A stretch of DNA of 36,586 bases from an uncultured bacterium (GCA_948467735.1 CAOKFN010000049.1:1-36586), one strand, 5' to 3'. Positions 1 to 8,593 are shown, numbered from the stretch's first letter. Notes: generated from the letters alone by a model not told the origin. Made by a program: numbers and translations.

Positions 1-1
1 A

Positions 2-1260
2 CACGACAAACGCATGAGTAAATAAATTGTGAACAAAATACTCCTTTATCCGTTATAATGGAAATAAAAACGGAGATGGGAATATGGAGCAGTTATTGGA
101 ATGGATGGAGATCATCGAGGATGTCAGGCAGCACAGAAAAGTACGCCACAGTATAAAGGATATTTTGATCATTGTGCTTTTTGCAACACTTGCAAATGCG
201 GATACATGGGAGCAGATTGCAGATTTTGCACTGTGGAATGAGGAGTATCTGAGACAGTATATCGAATTAAAAAATGGAATTCCGTCCCACGATACTATAC
301 AGCGCGTTATGGGAATGATACGCCCGGAAAATCTGCAGCAGCTTCAGCGGAAATGGCAGGAACTGCTGGACAGCAATGAAGGCGAAAAGCTGAAAAAAAT
401 CATCTGTGTGGATGGAAAAACCATGCGTTCCAATAAAAGGGAAGGAAGAAAACCATGTCATATCGTATCGGCATGGAGCAGGGAAGACGGATACTGCCTG
501 GGTCAGAGAGCAGTGGATGAAAAGAGCAATGAAATTACAGCAATACCCAAGGTACTGGAAAGTATAGAGATAAAAGGGCAGGTTGTAACGATTGATGCAA
601 TGGGAACCCAGACGGTGATAGCTGAAACGATACGGAAGAGGCGTGCAGATTATGTGCTGGCGGTAAAGGGAAATCAGGGAAACATGGAGGAAGACATACG
701 CCAGTATTTTGAGGATACACAGATATGCGCAGAACTGAAGAAGAAAGGGGGCGGATATAAGAAAACAGTAGAAAAGGCGCATGGCCAGACAGAAATAAGG
801 GAGTATTACCAAACAGAAGACACGGCGTGGATGCACCAGAAAAACCAATGGAAAGGCCTGAAAAGTATAGGGATGGAGAAAAAGACCATCCGAAAGGGAG
901 AAACAGAGAAAGAGGAATACCGGTATTATATCAGCAGCCTTTGTGAAGACATCGGGCTGTTCAGCCGTGCAGTAAGAGGACATTGGGCAGTGGAAAGTAT
1001 GCACTGGCACTTGGATGTGACATTTAAGGAGGATGCAAATACCACACTGGATAAAACAGCAGCGCAGAACCAGAATATCATCCGAAAATGGTGCCTGAGC
1101 ATGCTGAAACTGATAGAGATAAGGGGAACGAAGATGTCACTAAGAAGGAAGAGATTTAACATAAGCTTTGCACCAGCACAGTTTATCGAAGAACTGATGA
1201 AAATTTAAAAATCAACAATTCAGGACTTGGGTGAGAGCAGACATTCATGCGTTTGTCGTG
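2..1260 (+). mobile_element. ISAs1-family insertion sequence, apparently complete
   Basis: The element is bounded by a 16-bp perfect terminal inverted repeat, CACGACAAACGCATGA at 2-17 and its reverse complement at 1245-1260. One transposase gene fills nearly all of the space between. The size of about 1.26 kb fits the ISAs1 family. Only one base precedes the left end, so the target-site duplication cannot be checked here. A good -10 box (TATAAT, 54-59) lies upstream of the transposase, but the best -35 candidate is badly spaced. The right end abuts the remnant of a HAD hydrolase gene that the element appears to have interrupted. The boundaries are inferred from the repeat alone, and a slightly larger element is possible. 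Confidence 0.8.
84..1208 (+). CDS. ISAs1-family (H-repeat-associated) DDE transposase
   Basis: This 374-residue protein would catalyse cut-and-paste movement of the flanking insertion sequence. The core shows the ISAs1/H-repeat signature: VDGKTMR with D110, a second acidic residue in VTIDAMG (D171), and the WAVESMHWHLD segment that carries E304, giving a plausible DDE triad. The N-terminal part resembles the transposase-associated domain that precedes the DDE fold in this family. The full family length is present with no frameshift, so the enzyme may be active. The ATG at 84 follows a GGAGATGGGA ribosome binding site. The gene lies entirely inside the 16-bp terminal repeats. Family assignment is confident; activity is inferred. 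Confidence 0.93.
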   Translation: MEQLLEWMEIIEDVRQHRKVRHSIKDILIIVLFATLANADTWEQIADFALWNEEYLRQYIELKNGIPSHDTIQRVMGMIRPENLQQLQRKWQELLDSNEGEKLKKIICVDGKTMRSNKREGRKPCHIVSAWSREDGYCLGQRAVDEKSNEITAIPKVLESIEIKGQVVTIDAMGTQTVIAETIRKRRADYVLAVKGNQGNMEEDIRQYFEDTQICAELKKKGGGYKKTVEKAHGQTEIREYYQTEDTAWMHQKNQWKGLKSIGMEKKTIRKGETEKEEYRYYISSLCEDIGLFSRAVRGHWAVESMHWHLDVTFKEDANTTLDKTAAQNQNIIRKWCLSMLKLIEIRGTKMSLRRKRFNISFAPAQFIEELMKI

Positions 1261-1518
1261 AGATATATAGATTATCCGTTGACTTCCAATGATGTAGGTT
1301 ACAGAAAACCACGTGCAGATGGATTAAAACTTCTATCGGAAAAAATGCAGGTCGATATTAAGGAAATGGCATTTGTCGGTGATGAAGAAAAAGATATAAT
1401 GTGCGCCGTCAATGCGGGAGCATATTCTATTTTAATAAATAGAGATAATACAATTAAAAATTACGGACAGGATAAAGAAATAAGTTCATTGGATGAATTA
1501 TTGATAATGTTTCATTAA
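1261..1518 (+). pseudogene. HAD-superfamily hydrolase, 3' remnant cut by the IS
   Basis: The reading frame encodes the C-terminal part of a haloacid dehalogenase-type phosphatase. It retains the motif III lysine context (GYRKPRADG) and the motif IV acidic cluster (FVGDEEKD), followed by the usual NAGAYSILI strand. The catalytic motif I (DxDxT) and the cap domain are missing, because the IS right end falls immediately upstream. A GTG at 1231 inside the IS could start a 95-residue fusion, but that product would lack the nucleophile and cannot be a working phosphatase. The 5' part of the gene is expected to the left of the window, beyond the IS. This is disruption by insertion, not gradual decay. 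Confidence 0.75.
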
Positions 1519-1628
1519 AATTTGTAACTTCCAATTTTTGATTTGTGTGGTGGAGAACAACGAATTGATATTTTCCTTGTTAATGTTATTTATACCCAAG
1601 GGCGTTTTTGGCAAAGAAAATGTAATGG

Positions 1629-1657
1629 TTGTAAACGAGGGAAGAAAATGGTATAAT
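1629..1657 (+). promoter_or_regulatory. Sigma-A-type promoter for the methyltransferase gene
   Basis: TTGTAA at 1629-1634 and TATAAT at 1652-1657 are separated by 17 bp. The -10 box lies about 30 bp before the methyltransferase start at 1689. The spacing and the consensus -10 make this one of the clearer promoters in the window. Confidence 0.65.
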
Positions 1658-1688
1658 TGAAAAATTAACATTTGAAGGGAGAAATAAT

Positions 1689-2306
1689 ATGAGTAAAGAG
1701 GCAGTCCCATTTTGGGAGAAGGCATATCAGGACTTTGATACTGCCGCGTTTTCCATTGAACCTAATGCAGCTGTGACTGAATTTGAGCATTTGATGAACC
1801 GCCAGTCAAAAGTATTAGATGTAGGGTGTGGAGAAGGGCAGAATGCCATATATTTAGCCCAACAAGGACATCTTGTTGATGCATTTGACTTATCTGAACA
1901 TGGGATTGCAAAACTAAAATATAGATGTGAAAAATCTAATGCACAAGTAAACGCATTTGCAGCAGATTTAACTACATATCAGTTTGAACAGAATTATGAT
2001 ATGATTATCTGTTTTGGAACATTACATTTTGTGTCTAAGAACGAGTGGAAAAAATTTATAAATAATGCGAAAAAGTATACCAATATAGGCGGCATTCATA
2101 TAATTCAAATATTTACAGATACTGTACCCGCATCTGAGGATATTGCTCCGTTTGCAATTGGCTTGGCAAAAGATGAAGAAATGAAAGAATTGTATACAGA
2201 TTGGGAAATATTGCAATTCAAATCTTATGTGTTTGAAGATGAACATCCAAACGTACCGAAACATTTGCACGCATCAAATAAAATTGCTGCCAGAAGAATA
2301 AACTGA
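1689..2306 (+). CDS. Class I SAM-dependent methyltransferase, TehB-like
   Basis: This 205-residue protein has the Rossmann methyltransferase fold. Motif I is LDVGCGEGQN (about residues 43-52), which binds S-adenosylmethionine. The acidic end of strand 2 is at D67 in DAFDLSE, and the motif IV region is DMIICFGTLHF. The start MSKEAVPFWEKAY resembles tellurite-resistance TehB and related small-molecule methyltransferases. The substrate cannot be told from sequence. A GAAGGGAG ribosome binding site precedes the ATG, and a TTGTAA-17-TATAAT promoter lies just upstream. The gene is more AT-rich than the clp region, as are its neighbours, which suggests an acquired accessory block. No partner gene is adjacent. 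The fold is sure; the TehB label is tentative. Confidence 0.85.
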   Translation: MSKEAVPFWEKAYQDFDTAAFSIEPNAAVTEFEHLMNRQSKVLDVGCGEGQNAIYLAQQGHLVDAFDLSEHGIAKLKYRCEKSNAQVNAFAADLTTYQFEQNYDMIICFGTLHFVSKNEWKKFINNAKKYTNIGGIHIIQIFTDTVPASEDIAPFAIGLAKDEEMKELYTDWEILQFKSYVFEDEHPNVPKHLHASNKIAARRIN

Positions 2307-2366
2307 CAAGTTCGGTTTATGTGAGTAGAGTTCTTATCATATTTTCTCTTAGATGTATAAAAGACA

Positions 2367-2395
2367 TGGCGCCGGAGAAAATCATTTTGGCGCCA
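2367..2395. other. Hairpin in the methyltransferase-hydrolase gap
   Basis: TGGCGCC at 2367-2373 pairs with GGCGCCA at 2389-2395, and AAAAT/ATTTT pairs further in with a small bulge. No T-run follows on the plus strand, so it is not a good terminator for the upstream gene. It may be an mRNA-stabilising stem or a weak terminator on the other strand. Confidence 0.4.
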
Positions 2396-2471
2396 AAACG
2401 GTGCCGAGAAATCATGCAAATGATATAACGAAGAAATTAGCAAATAATAAGAACTTGGATGAGGCGTAAAA

Positions 2472-3458
2472 ATGATAAATTTATCAGAATTTCACAGTTA
2501 TGTTGCAGATAACCATTCAAATATCTGTCAAGTGACAGTTATTCATAACGGCAGAACAATGATAAACGATATGTGGAATGGCTGGAAAGTCGATGATACA
2601 GTACATACGATGTCTGTTACGAAAAGCATTGTTTCTTTATTGGCGGGCATTGCCATCGAACAAGGATTGATTGGCAGTATAGATGATTATGTATTGGATT
2701 ATTTCCCTGAGTACAAAATCAAACGGGGAGAAAAGACAATTCAGAAAGTCACATTGAGAAATCTTCTGACAATGACCGCGCCCTATAAGTATAAATCAGA
2801 GCCTTGGTCAAAAATATGCGTGCAGGAAGATTGGAGCGCTGCCGCTTTGGATTTTTTGGGAGGCAGGCGCGGCGTGACGGGAGAATTTCGATATTCTACC
2901 TTGGGCATTCATATTCTCACAGGTATCATTTCGGCAGGAAGCAAAATGACAACGGTAGATTTTGCCAATAAATATTTATTTGAGCCGTTGACGACTGCAC
3001 CGAGGAAAATATATATTGCTCCCGACGCCGAAGCGCATAAGGCGTTTACAGTAGGAAGGACGCCGAAAGGCAATATTTGGTTTTCGGACGAAAAGGGAGT
3101 TGGGGCTGCCGGATACGGCCTTTGTTTGTCTGCGGAAGAAATGTCCAAGATAGGATTGTGCTGTCTGAACAAGGGCGTATTTCATGACAAGCGTATTGTT
3201 TCTGAAAAATGGCTTGAGGAAAGTACAACGGCCAAGTTGTGCTGCGGCGAAAAATTTCGTGATATGAAGTATGGTTATTTGTGGTGGATAATTGATGAAA
3301 ATGAGGGAAGCTATGCGGCCATCGGCAATAGCGGAAATGTTATTTATATCAATCCTCAAAAGGAATTGGTGGCGGCGGTTTCCGGCTATTTCAAACCCAC
3401 AGTGTTTGACCGAATTGATTTTATCAAAGCACAAATAGAGGAGAAAATTGAAGATTAG
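2472..3458 (+). CDS. Serine hydrolase, beta-lactamase/PBP-like fold (class C type)
   Basis: This 328-residue protein belongs to the broad beta-lactamase-like serine hydrolase group (penicillin-binding proteins, esterases, D-aminopeptidases). The nucleophile motif SxxK is at S48-K51 (SVTK). The second motif is YST at 141-143, where YxN is usual in true class C beta-lactamases. GNSGN near residue 281 takes the place of the KTG/HxG motif. No signal peptide is seen, so the enzyme is probably cytoplasmic and less likely to be a beta-lactamase than an esterase or peptidase. The ATG at 2472 follows a modest GAGGCG site. A clear terminator lies downstream at 3516. The family is sure; the substrate is unknown. 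Confidence 0.85.
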   Translation: MINLSEFHSYVADNHSNICQVTVIHNGRTMINDMWNGWKVDDTVHTMSVTKSIVSLLAGIAIEQGLIGSIDDYVLDYFPEYKIKRGEKTIQKVTLRNLLTMTAPYKYKSEPWSKICVQEDWSAAALDFLGGRRGVTGEFRYSTLGIHILTGIISAGSKMTTVDFANKYLFEPLTTAPRKIYIAPDAEAHKAFTVGRTPKGNIWFSDEKGVGAAGYGLCLSAEEMSKIGLCCLNKGVFHDKRIVSEKWLEESTTAKLCCGEKFRDMKYGYLWWIIDENEGSYAAIGNSGNVIYINPQKELVAAVSGYFKPTVFDRIDFIKAQIEEKIED

Positions 3459-3515
3459 GTATCATGTCAAAAGGAATGATATCAATTGGCGGCTTTCATA
3501 AAGCTGTCGAGGAAC

Positions 3516-3544
3516 GGCTATGTGGAAACGCATAGCCATTTTTA
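3516..3544 (+). terminator. Rho-independent terminator after the serine hydrolase
   Basis: GGCTATG (3516-3522) pairs with CATAGCC (3531-3537) across an 8-nt loop and is followed by ATTTTT. It separates the serine hydrolase from the promoter of the large repeat-protein gene. Confidence 0.75.
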
Positions 3545-3554
3545 CAAGGAGATA

Positions 3555-3583
3555 GTGACATAGAACTATGGAAGTGGTATAAT
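3555..3583 (+). promoter_or_regulatory. Promoter for the phosphoesterase-NTPase-repeat gene
   Basis: GTGACA (3555-3560) and TATAAT (3578-3583) are spaced by 17 bp, 63 bp before the start codon at 3646. Together with the terminator just upstream, this indicates that the large gene is transcribed as its own single-gene unit. Confidence 0.65.
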
Positions 3584-3645
3584 AAATTGGAAAAGTTTTA
3601 CATGATAAGTTAATTAATAATAATCCACAAAAGAGAGGTTTCACA

Positions 3646-6600
3646 ATGATATATCTTTTACACATATCCGATCTGCATCTTGTGGCTGATCCGCAATGGA
3701 ATAATATGAAAAACGCGATTCTTTATTCTGTGCGCAGGAAGCTTGAGAATGTGGGCTGTGGGCAGAAATTATTGGTAATGACAGGGGATTTCCATAATTT
3801 TATTGAGAATAATTATCATCAGGCGGAACAGTTCCTGCCGCGGCTGATTAACGCTATGGGGATTGAACCGGGTGAAGACGTTTTTTTGATTCCCGGCAAT
3901 CATGATGTGTCTAAAGATACAGGAAATAATGACAGAGAAATGCGGATTGAGGCACTTCATTCCAAGCCGGAAATGCTTCAGAAAGGAATGAATCAGCTTC
4001 TTTCCTGCTATGACGATTATGCTGCTTTTGTCAAAAAAATAAATCCGTATTATCATTCAGCGGATAAAAATCCTGTAAGCGTTCATGTAAGGACTTGGCG
4101 GAATCAATTAAATATCCTTCATCTCAATACGACTTTAACTGCGGACGGGGGCGCTAAGGATAATCAAATGACGGATACGCTTACCGCCACATCCGATGAA
4201 ATTCGTGAGCAGTTACAGTTTGGAGGCCTGCCGTGTATTGCGCTTGGACATAACAGCTTTCATGATTTGCTGCGCGCGCATCAAGACCAGCTGGCGGCTA
4301 TGTTTTTACAGGAAAATATCAGCGCGTATTTGTGCGGAGACAGACATAAAAGAAATTCTGAAAGAGAGAAAAAATTAATTGTTCTGGGCGGCAGACAGTC
4401 GGTGGTCGCGATTCCGAATATTGTGTCCTATAGAAGCTCGGCGGACGAGGGCGATACATACTCGGACTTTGGGATGATTTGGCATTTATGGGATGAACAG
4501 ACAGGGCGTGTGACGATGGAATTTATGAGGTGGAATCCGGAGGATCAGGCGGAACTGTATCCTGACGGGGAGGAGGTCTATGAGTTCCGCAGGCCATACC
4601 GGCCGCCCGCATCGACCGCCGTTTCGGAAAGCAGGGGGCTGCGCGGGCATGGCAGGCCGTGTGGACCGCTTTCGGCGGCTTCCGCTTCGGGGGACGAGGA
4701 AATTTGCGAATCCCATGGACAGGCGCCGGCGTTACCTGCGTCGGCCGTGGATAATGAGGATAACTGCTGGATTTCCAATGCTTTTATACAGGAGAGGGGC
4801 ATGTTTCCTGTAAAGGATACTCATTTATATCACTTTCTCCGGGGCGGCCGCTGCGAATGGAATTTAGCCTTTTCTAACAGGATCGTGTTTAGGGATATTG
4901 TGGGAGAATTGTACGACTGTGTGATAAAAGGGGGGATCTATGTACTCACGGCGCCCGGAGGGGAAGGGAAAACCACCATATTAAGGCAGTTATGCGCGAA
5001 GCTGGTGTCGGGAGGAATTTCCGTTTTCTATTATCGAGGATATGGCATATTAAAGATTCCGCAGGAACTTCCGGAACAAGCGGTCTTCGTGCTGGACAAT
5101 CCTCCAAGCAGTCATAATTTCAAGCATTTCCTAAATGCGGCCATTGAAAGCGGGCGGACATTGATTTTGGGAGCGCGCCAAAATGAATGGAATCTATTGA
5201 AGGCGTTTCTGAGAATTTCAGACAGGGATGTGATTGAAATACCGCTGAATAAGCTGACGAAGAAAGAGGCTTGGCGCTTTGCCGACTGTGTGATTGACAA
5301 TCTTCATTGTTCCAAGAGCAAGAAAGAGATAAAAGAATTATTTGAAAATAACTCTTATGGATTTTTGTATGCCGCCATGTTGATGGTGGTAAATAACAAG
5401 GATTCGCTGGAGGAGATTGCAAAGGAAGTGATCGGCAATTTATCGAAGCGCTCCCATAAGGCAATGCTTTTGCTGGCGCACATTGTGCTGTCGGAATGGC
5501 ATGGGGTGAAATTCAGCGACAAACAGTTTAAGGTGATATGCGGCCGGCTTGGCCTTTCGCCAAAGGAAGCAAACAAGGCGTTAAGTCGGGAAGTATCCCT
5601 GAACGGCGATGTATATCAGACCCGGCACAATGTTATTTCAAGGCTGTTTTATCATGAGCTGTTTTCTGATTCAGGTTTGCTGCTGCTTGATGAAATAGAC
5701 GCTGTTTTGGAAAATTTGATTGCTTTTTATTTAGGAAGATGCAAGAATTCTCTGGGCAGAATCAGAAAAGACGTCAAAGAGTCCGTTCTGCGGCTTTCAA
5801 ACGCGCTGCCCCAAGGAAGTATGGAGACGCAGAAGTACTTGATGAATCGAATATTTGATGAAATAAAATCAGAGCCGCAGAAGGTTCTCTATCAGCTGCC
5901 CTCATATTTCGAGAATGAAGAGACGCGGCTGTTATTTTATCAAATATGCTTTGAAAGGGAATATATTGTTGCTGACTTTCTGCCGGATTGGTGCGGTTTA
6001 CTGCTGAAAAGGAAGGCTTCATGGTCAACCGAGGAACCTTATTCTCCCGCATGGATTATGAGGAATGCCTGTATTAAGTATAAGGCCGGGAGCAGGACAT
6101 GGCTGGCATGGGCGCAGATGGCGGTTCAGGAAAACCAGATAGGCAGCTATGATACGGAGAACACAGCCAGATGGATATTTCGGGAAGCCTGTGTAAACCG
6201 AAATATGAGAGGAAATATCTGGCATGAGTGGGCGCTGCTGGAAGCGCGGGAAAATCAGGCGGGAGACTATGACGCCGAGAATACGGCAAGGTGGATCTAC
6301 CGGGAAGCCTGTGTGAACCATAAGACGGCAGAAAATATGACAGGAACCATCTGGCGGGAATGGGCGCGGCTGGAGGTTCGGGAGAATCAGGTCGGAGATT
6401 ATGACGCCGAGAATACGGCAAGGTGGATATTCCGTGAAGCATGTACGAAGCATGAAGCGGCAGGTAAAATTTGGCGGGAATGGGCGCAGCTGGAGATACA
6501 GGAAAGTCGTGTGGGAGATTATGATACGGAGAACACCGCAAGATGGATTTATCGTGAGGCCTGTATGAATCATATTGTCACAGGTAAAACTTGGCAGGCG

Positions 6601-8391
6601 TGGGCGCAGCTTGAAATTCAGGAAAACCGTGTGGGAGATTATGATACGGAGAACACCGCAAGGTGGATCTACCATGAAGCCTGTGTGAATCGAAATGTGA
6701 CAGGAGATATCTGGCAGGCGTGGGCGCTGTTGGAGGTCCATGAAAACAGGATAGGGGATTATAGCTTGGAAAACACAGCCCGGTGGATATTCCGTGAAGC
6801 CTGTGTGAATCGAAATGCGGCGGGAGATATCTGGCAGATATGGGCGCGGCTGGAAGCTAAGGCAGACCATATAGGGGAATATGACATAGAGAATACGGCC
6901 CGGTGGATTTATCGGGAAGCCTGTGTGAACCAAAATGCATCCAGTGATACATGGGCGGCATGGGCGCAGCTTGAGGTTCAGGAAAACCAAGCGGGGGATT
7001 ATGACACAGAGAATACGGCCCGGTGGATCTATCGGGAAGCCTGCGTGAACCATAATGGAGTCAGTGATACATGGACGGCATGGGCGCAGCTTGAGGTTCA
7101 GGAAAACCATGTGGGAAATTATGATATTGAGAATACGGCCAGATGGATCTATCGTGAGGCCTGCGTGAACCATAATGCCGTCAGCGATACATGGGCGGCA
7201 TGGGCACAGCTTGAGGTTCAGGAAAACCATGTGGGAAATTATGATATCGAGAATACGGCCAGATGGATCTATCGCGAAGCATGCAGGAACTGCAATGTGG
7301 TCAGTGACATTTGGGCGGCGTGGGCACAGCTGGAAGCCGAGGAAAATGGACTGGGAGACTATGATACTGAGAATACGGCCAGATGGATTTATCGCGAAGC
7401 ATGTTTAAATCGCAATGCGGGGGAAAGGACATGGCAGGAGTGGGCTCAGCTGGAAGCGAAAGAAAATCAGGCGGGAAGTTATGACAGTGAGAACACGGCC
7501 AGATGGATTTATCGTGAAGCATGTATCAATCGTAATGCGGGAGTGAATGTCTGGCAGGATTGGGCGCTGTTTGAAAGCTGTGAAAACCAAGCGGGGGACT
7601 ATGCTGCGGAGCATACGGCCAGATGGATCTATCGCGAGGCCTGTGTGAACCGCAGGCTTTTAGGAAATATTTGGGCGGATTGGGCGCGGCTGGAGATTCA
7701 GGAAGACAATGTGGGAGACTATGACATAGAGAATACGGCCAGATGGATCTGCCGGGAAGCCTGCGTGAACTATAATAATGCAGGCAGTATCTGGCAGGAA
7801 TGGGCGCGGCTGGAAATCAGAGAAAACCGGATAGGGGGTTACGATAAGGAGAACACAGCAAGGTGGATCTTCCATGAAGGCTGTGTGAACCGCAATGCAC
7901 CGGTAGAAATCTGGTCGTTATGGGCACAGCTGGAGGCTGGAGAAAATCAAGTAGGAGATTATGATACAGAGTATACGGCAAGGTGGATTACGGCGCAGGG
8001 AATCAAGAGGTTTCCCGATAATCTTTTGATATATTCCACGGGTGTTAATATAGAGTTATCCGTACATTCCGCTCAGCGGGCCAGAAATATTCTGCGACAG
8101 TATTTTCAGCGGAACCGTTTCCCTGTGGGGAAATTGACGATTTTGGAGCTGCTCTGCGGTAATATTCAATCGGAAGACAGCTTCTGTGTGAATCGCTTGA
8201 TGATACAATTGGAGAAGAACGCAAGACGTTCCGTGTACGAACTCATATATTTATACCACTGTTGTGTGTTATTAGGGCGGACAAAGGAGGCGGAGAAGTA
8301 TTTTAAACAGCTTCTGCTGAATCCGGAATATGACATTTATAATGAAAGAGTGGAGGCATATATGGAGTCTTGTCGAGAGGCGTTGGCATAA
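3646..8391 (+). CDS. Metallophosphoesterase / STAND-like NTPase / HAT-repeat protein
   Basis: This is a 1581-residue multidomain protein. Residues 1 to about 300 form a calcineurin-like phosphoesterase: D9-x-H11, G47-D48, GNHD (84-87), GH (201-202) and GDRH (231-234), the last replacing the usual GHxH. A low-complexity linker (about 318-372) leads to a P-loop NTPase with Walker A APGGEGKTT (436-444) and Walker B FVLDN (D484). A GARQNEW segment and an IPLNKLTKKEA stretch follow, as in STAND-type ATPases before the winged helix. From residue 818, sixteen HAT/TPR-like units of about 40 residues run to about 1459, then a TPR-like tail. It lies alone between its own promoter and a hairpin. An effector-switch-sensor layout of this kind is known from STAND immune proteins such as Avs. 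A defence role is inferred, and the ligand and substrate are unknown. Confidence 0.85.
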   Translation: MIYLLHISDLHLVADPQWNNMKNAILYSVRRKLENVGCGQKLLVMTGDFHNFIENNYHQAEQFLPRLINAMGIEPGEDVFLIPGNHDVSKDTGNNDREMRIEALHSKPEMLQKGMNQLLSCYDDYAAFVKKINPYYHSADKNPVSVHVRTWRNQLNILHLNTTLTADGGAKDNQMTDTLTATSDEIREQLQFGGLPCIALGHNSFHDLLRAHQDQLAAMFLQENISAYLCGDRHKRNSEREKKLIVLGGRQSVVAIPNIVSYRSSADEGDTYSDFGMIWHLWDEQTGRVTMEFMRWNPEDQAELYPDGEEVYEFRRPYRPPASTAVSESRGLRGHGRPCGPLSAASASGDEEICESHGQAPALPASAVDNEDNCWISNAFIQERGMFPVKDTHLYHFLRGGRCEWNLAFSNRIVFRDIVGELYDCVIKGGIYVLTAPGGEGKTTILRQLCAKLVSGGISVFYYRGYGILKIPQELPEQAVFVLDNPPSSHNFKHFLNAAIESGRTLILGARQNEWNLLKAFLRISDRDVIEIPLNKLTKKEAWRFADCVIDNLHCSKSKKEIKELFENNSYGFLYAAMLMVVNNKDSLEEIAKEVIGNLSKRSHKAMLLLAHIVLSEWHGVKFSDKQFKVICGRLGLSPKEANKALSREVSLNGDVYQTRHNVISRLFYHELFSDSGLLLLDEIDAVLENLIAFYLGRCKNSLGRIRKDVKESVLRLSNALPQGSMETQKYLMNRIFDEIKSEPQKVLYQLPSYFENEETRLLFYQICFEREYIVADFLPDWCGLLLKRKASWSTEEPYSPAWIMRNACIKYKAGSRTWLAWAQMAVQENQIGSYDTENTARWIFREACVNRNMRGNIWHEWALLEARENQAGDYDAENTARWIYREACVNHKTAENMTGTIWREWARLEVRENQVGDYDAENTARWIFREACTKHEAAGKIWREWAQLEIQESRVGDYDTENTARWIYREACMNHIVTGKTWQAWAQLEIQENRVGDYDTENTARWIYHEACVNRNVTGDIWQAWALLEVHENRIGDYSLENTARWIFREACVNRNAAGDIWQIWARLEAKADHIGEYDIENTARWIYREACVNQNASSDTWAAWAQLEVQENQAGDYDTENTARWIYREACVNHNGVSDTWTAWAQLEVQENHVGNYDIENTARWIYREACVNHNAVSDTWAAWAQLEVQENHVGNYDIENTARWIYREACRNCNVVSDIWAAWAQLEAEENGLGDYDTENTARWIYREACLNRNAGERTWQEWAQLEAKENQAGSYDSENTARWIYREACINRNAGVNVWQDWALFESCENQAGDYAAEHTARWIYREACVNRRLLGNIWADWARLEIQEDNVGDYDIENTARWICREACVNYNNAGSIWQEWARLEIRENRIGGYDKENTARWIFHEGCVNRNAPVEIWSLWAQLEAGENQVGDYDTEYTARWITAQGIKRFPDNLLIYSTGVNIELSVHSAQRARNILRQYFQRNRFPVGKLTILELLCGNIQSEDSFCVNRLMIQLEKNARRSVYELIYLYHCCVLLGRTKEAEKYFKQLLLNPEYDIYNERVEAYMESCREALA
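6097..8022 (+). repeat. Sixteen in-frame 120-bp tandem repeats encoding HAT/TPR-like units
   Basis: Units begin at 6097, 6217, 6349 and then every 120 bp to 7909. Unit 2 is 132 bp; the last is cut short. Each unit encodes W-x2-WA-x-LE-x2-EN-x2-G-x-YD, then ENTARWIYREAC and a variable 6-8 residue turn. W, W, E, G, A-R, I-Y and A fall in the order of the HAT (half-a-TPR) consensus, but with about six extra residues per unit. A half unit (AWIMRNAC) precedes the array. Units 8-10 are nearly identical at DNA level, with only two differences between 7081-7140 and 7201-7260, pointing to recent duplication. The variable turn between units is where most differences lie. Confidence 0.93.
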
Positions 8392-8550
8392 ATGCCCTGT
8401 GGAAAGCAGGAGAATGATATAGTTCCGGCGGGCCGGGAGAGTTCATGCGTCCGATTTTGTATATGGCATGGCAGCATGGCATAGAATATAATATCTCTTA
8501 TTTCGTAAAACACAGGCGCAATGATAAAGTTGGCTTAACCGGCATAACAT

Positions 8551-8593
8551 GAAAGAAGGGCGAGATGGTACTTATGATATCCCGTCTTTCTTT
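8551..8593 (+). terminator. Possible terminator hairpin after the repeat-protein gene
   Basis: GAAAGAAGGGCGAGAT pairs imperfectly (with two G-U pairs and a mismatch) with the segment ATCCCGTCTTTCTTT, followed by an AT-rich stretch without a clean T-run. The 568-bp gap 8392-8959 otherwise holds no convincing gene, only this hairpin and a -10 element near 8802. Confidence 0.4.

Noticed and set aside
267..1010. 247-codon minus-strand frame
   Set aside because: It lies wholly inside the transposase gene, and its sequence has no known domain; an antisense shadow.
6025..7230. Long open frame (401 codons) on the minus strand
   Set aside because: It is the antisense shadow of the 120-bp HAT repeats: its periodic Pro/Cys-rich sequence follows the repeat period and it has no ribosome binding site.
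6097..8022. Regular spacing suggestive of a CRISPR array
   Set aside because: The whole 120-bp unit is conserved, in frame and coding; there are no short repeats separated by unique spacers.
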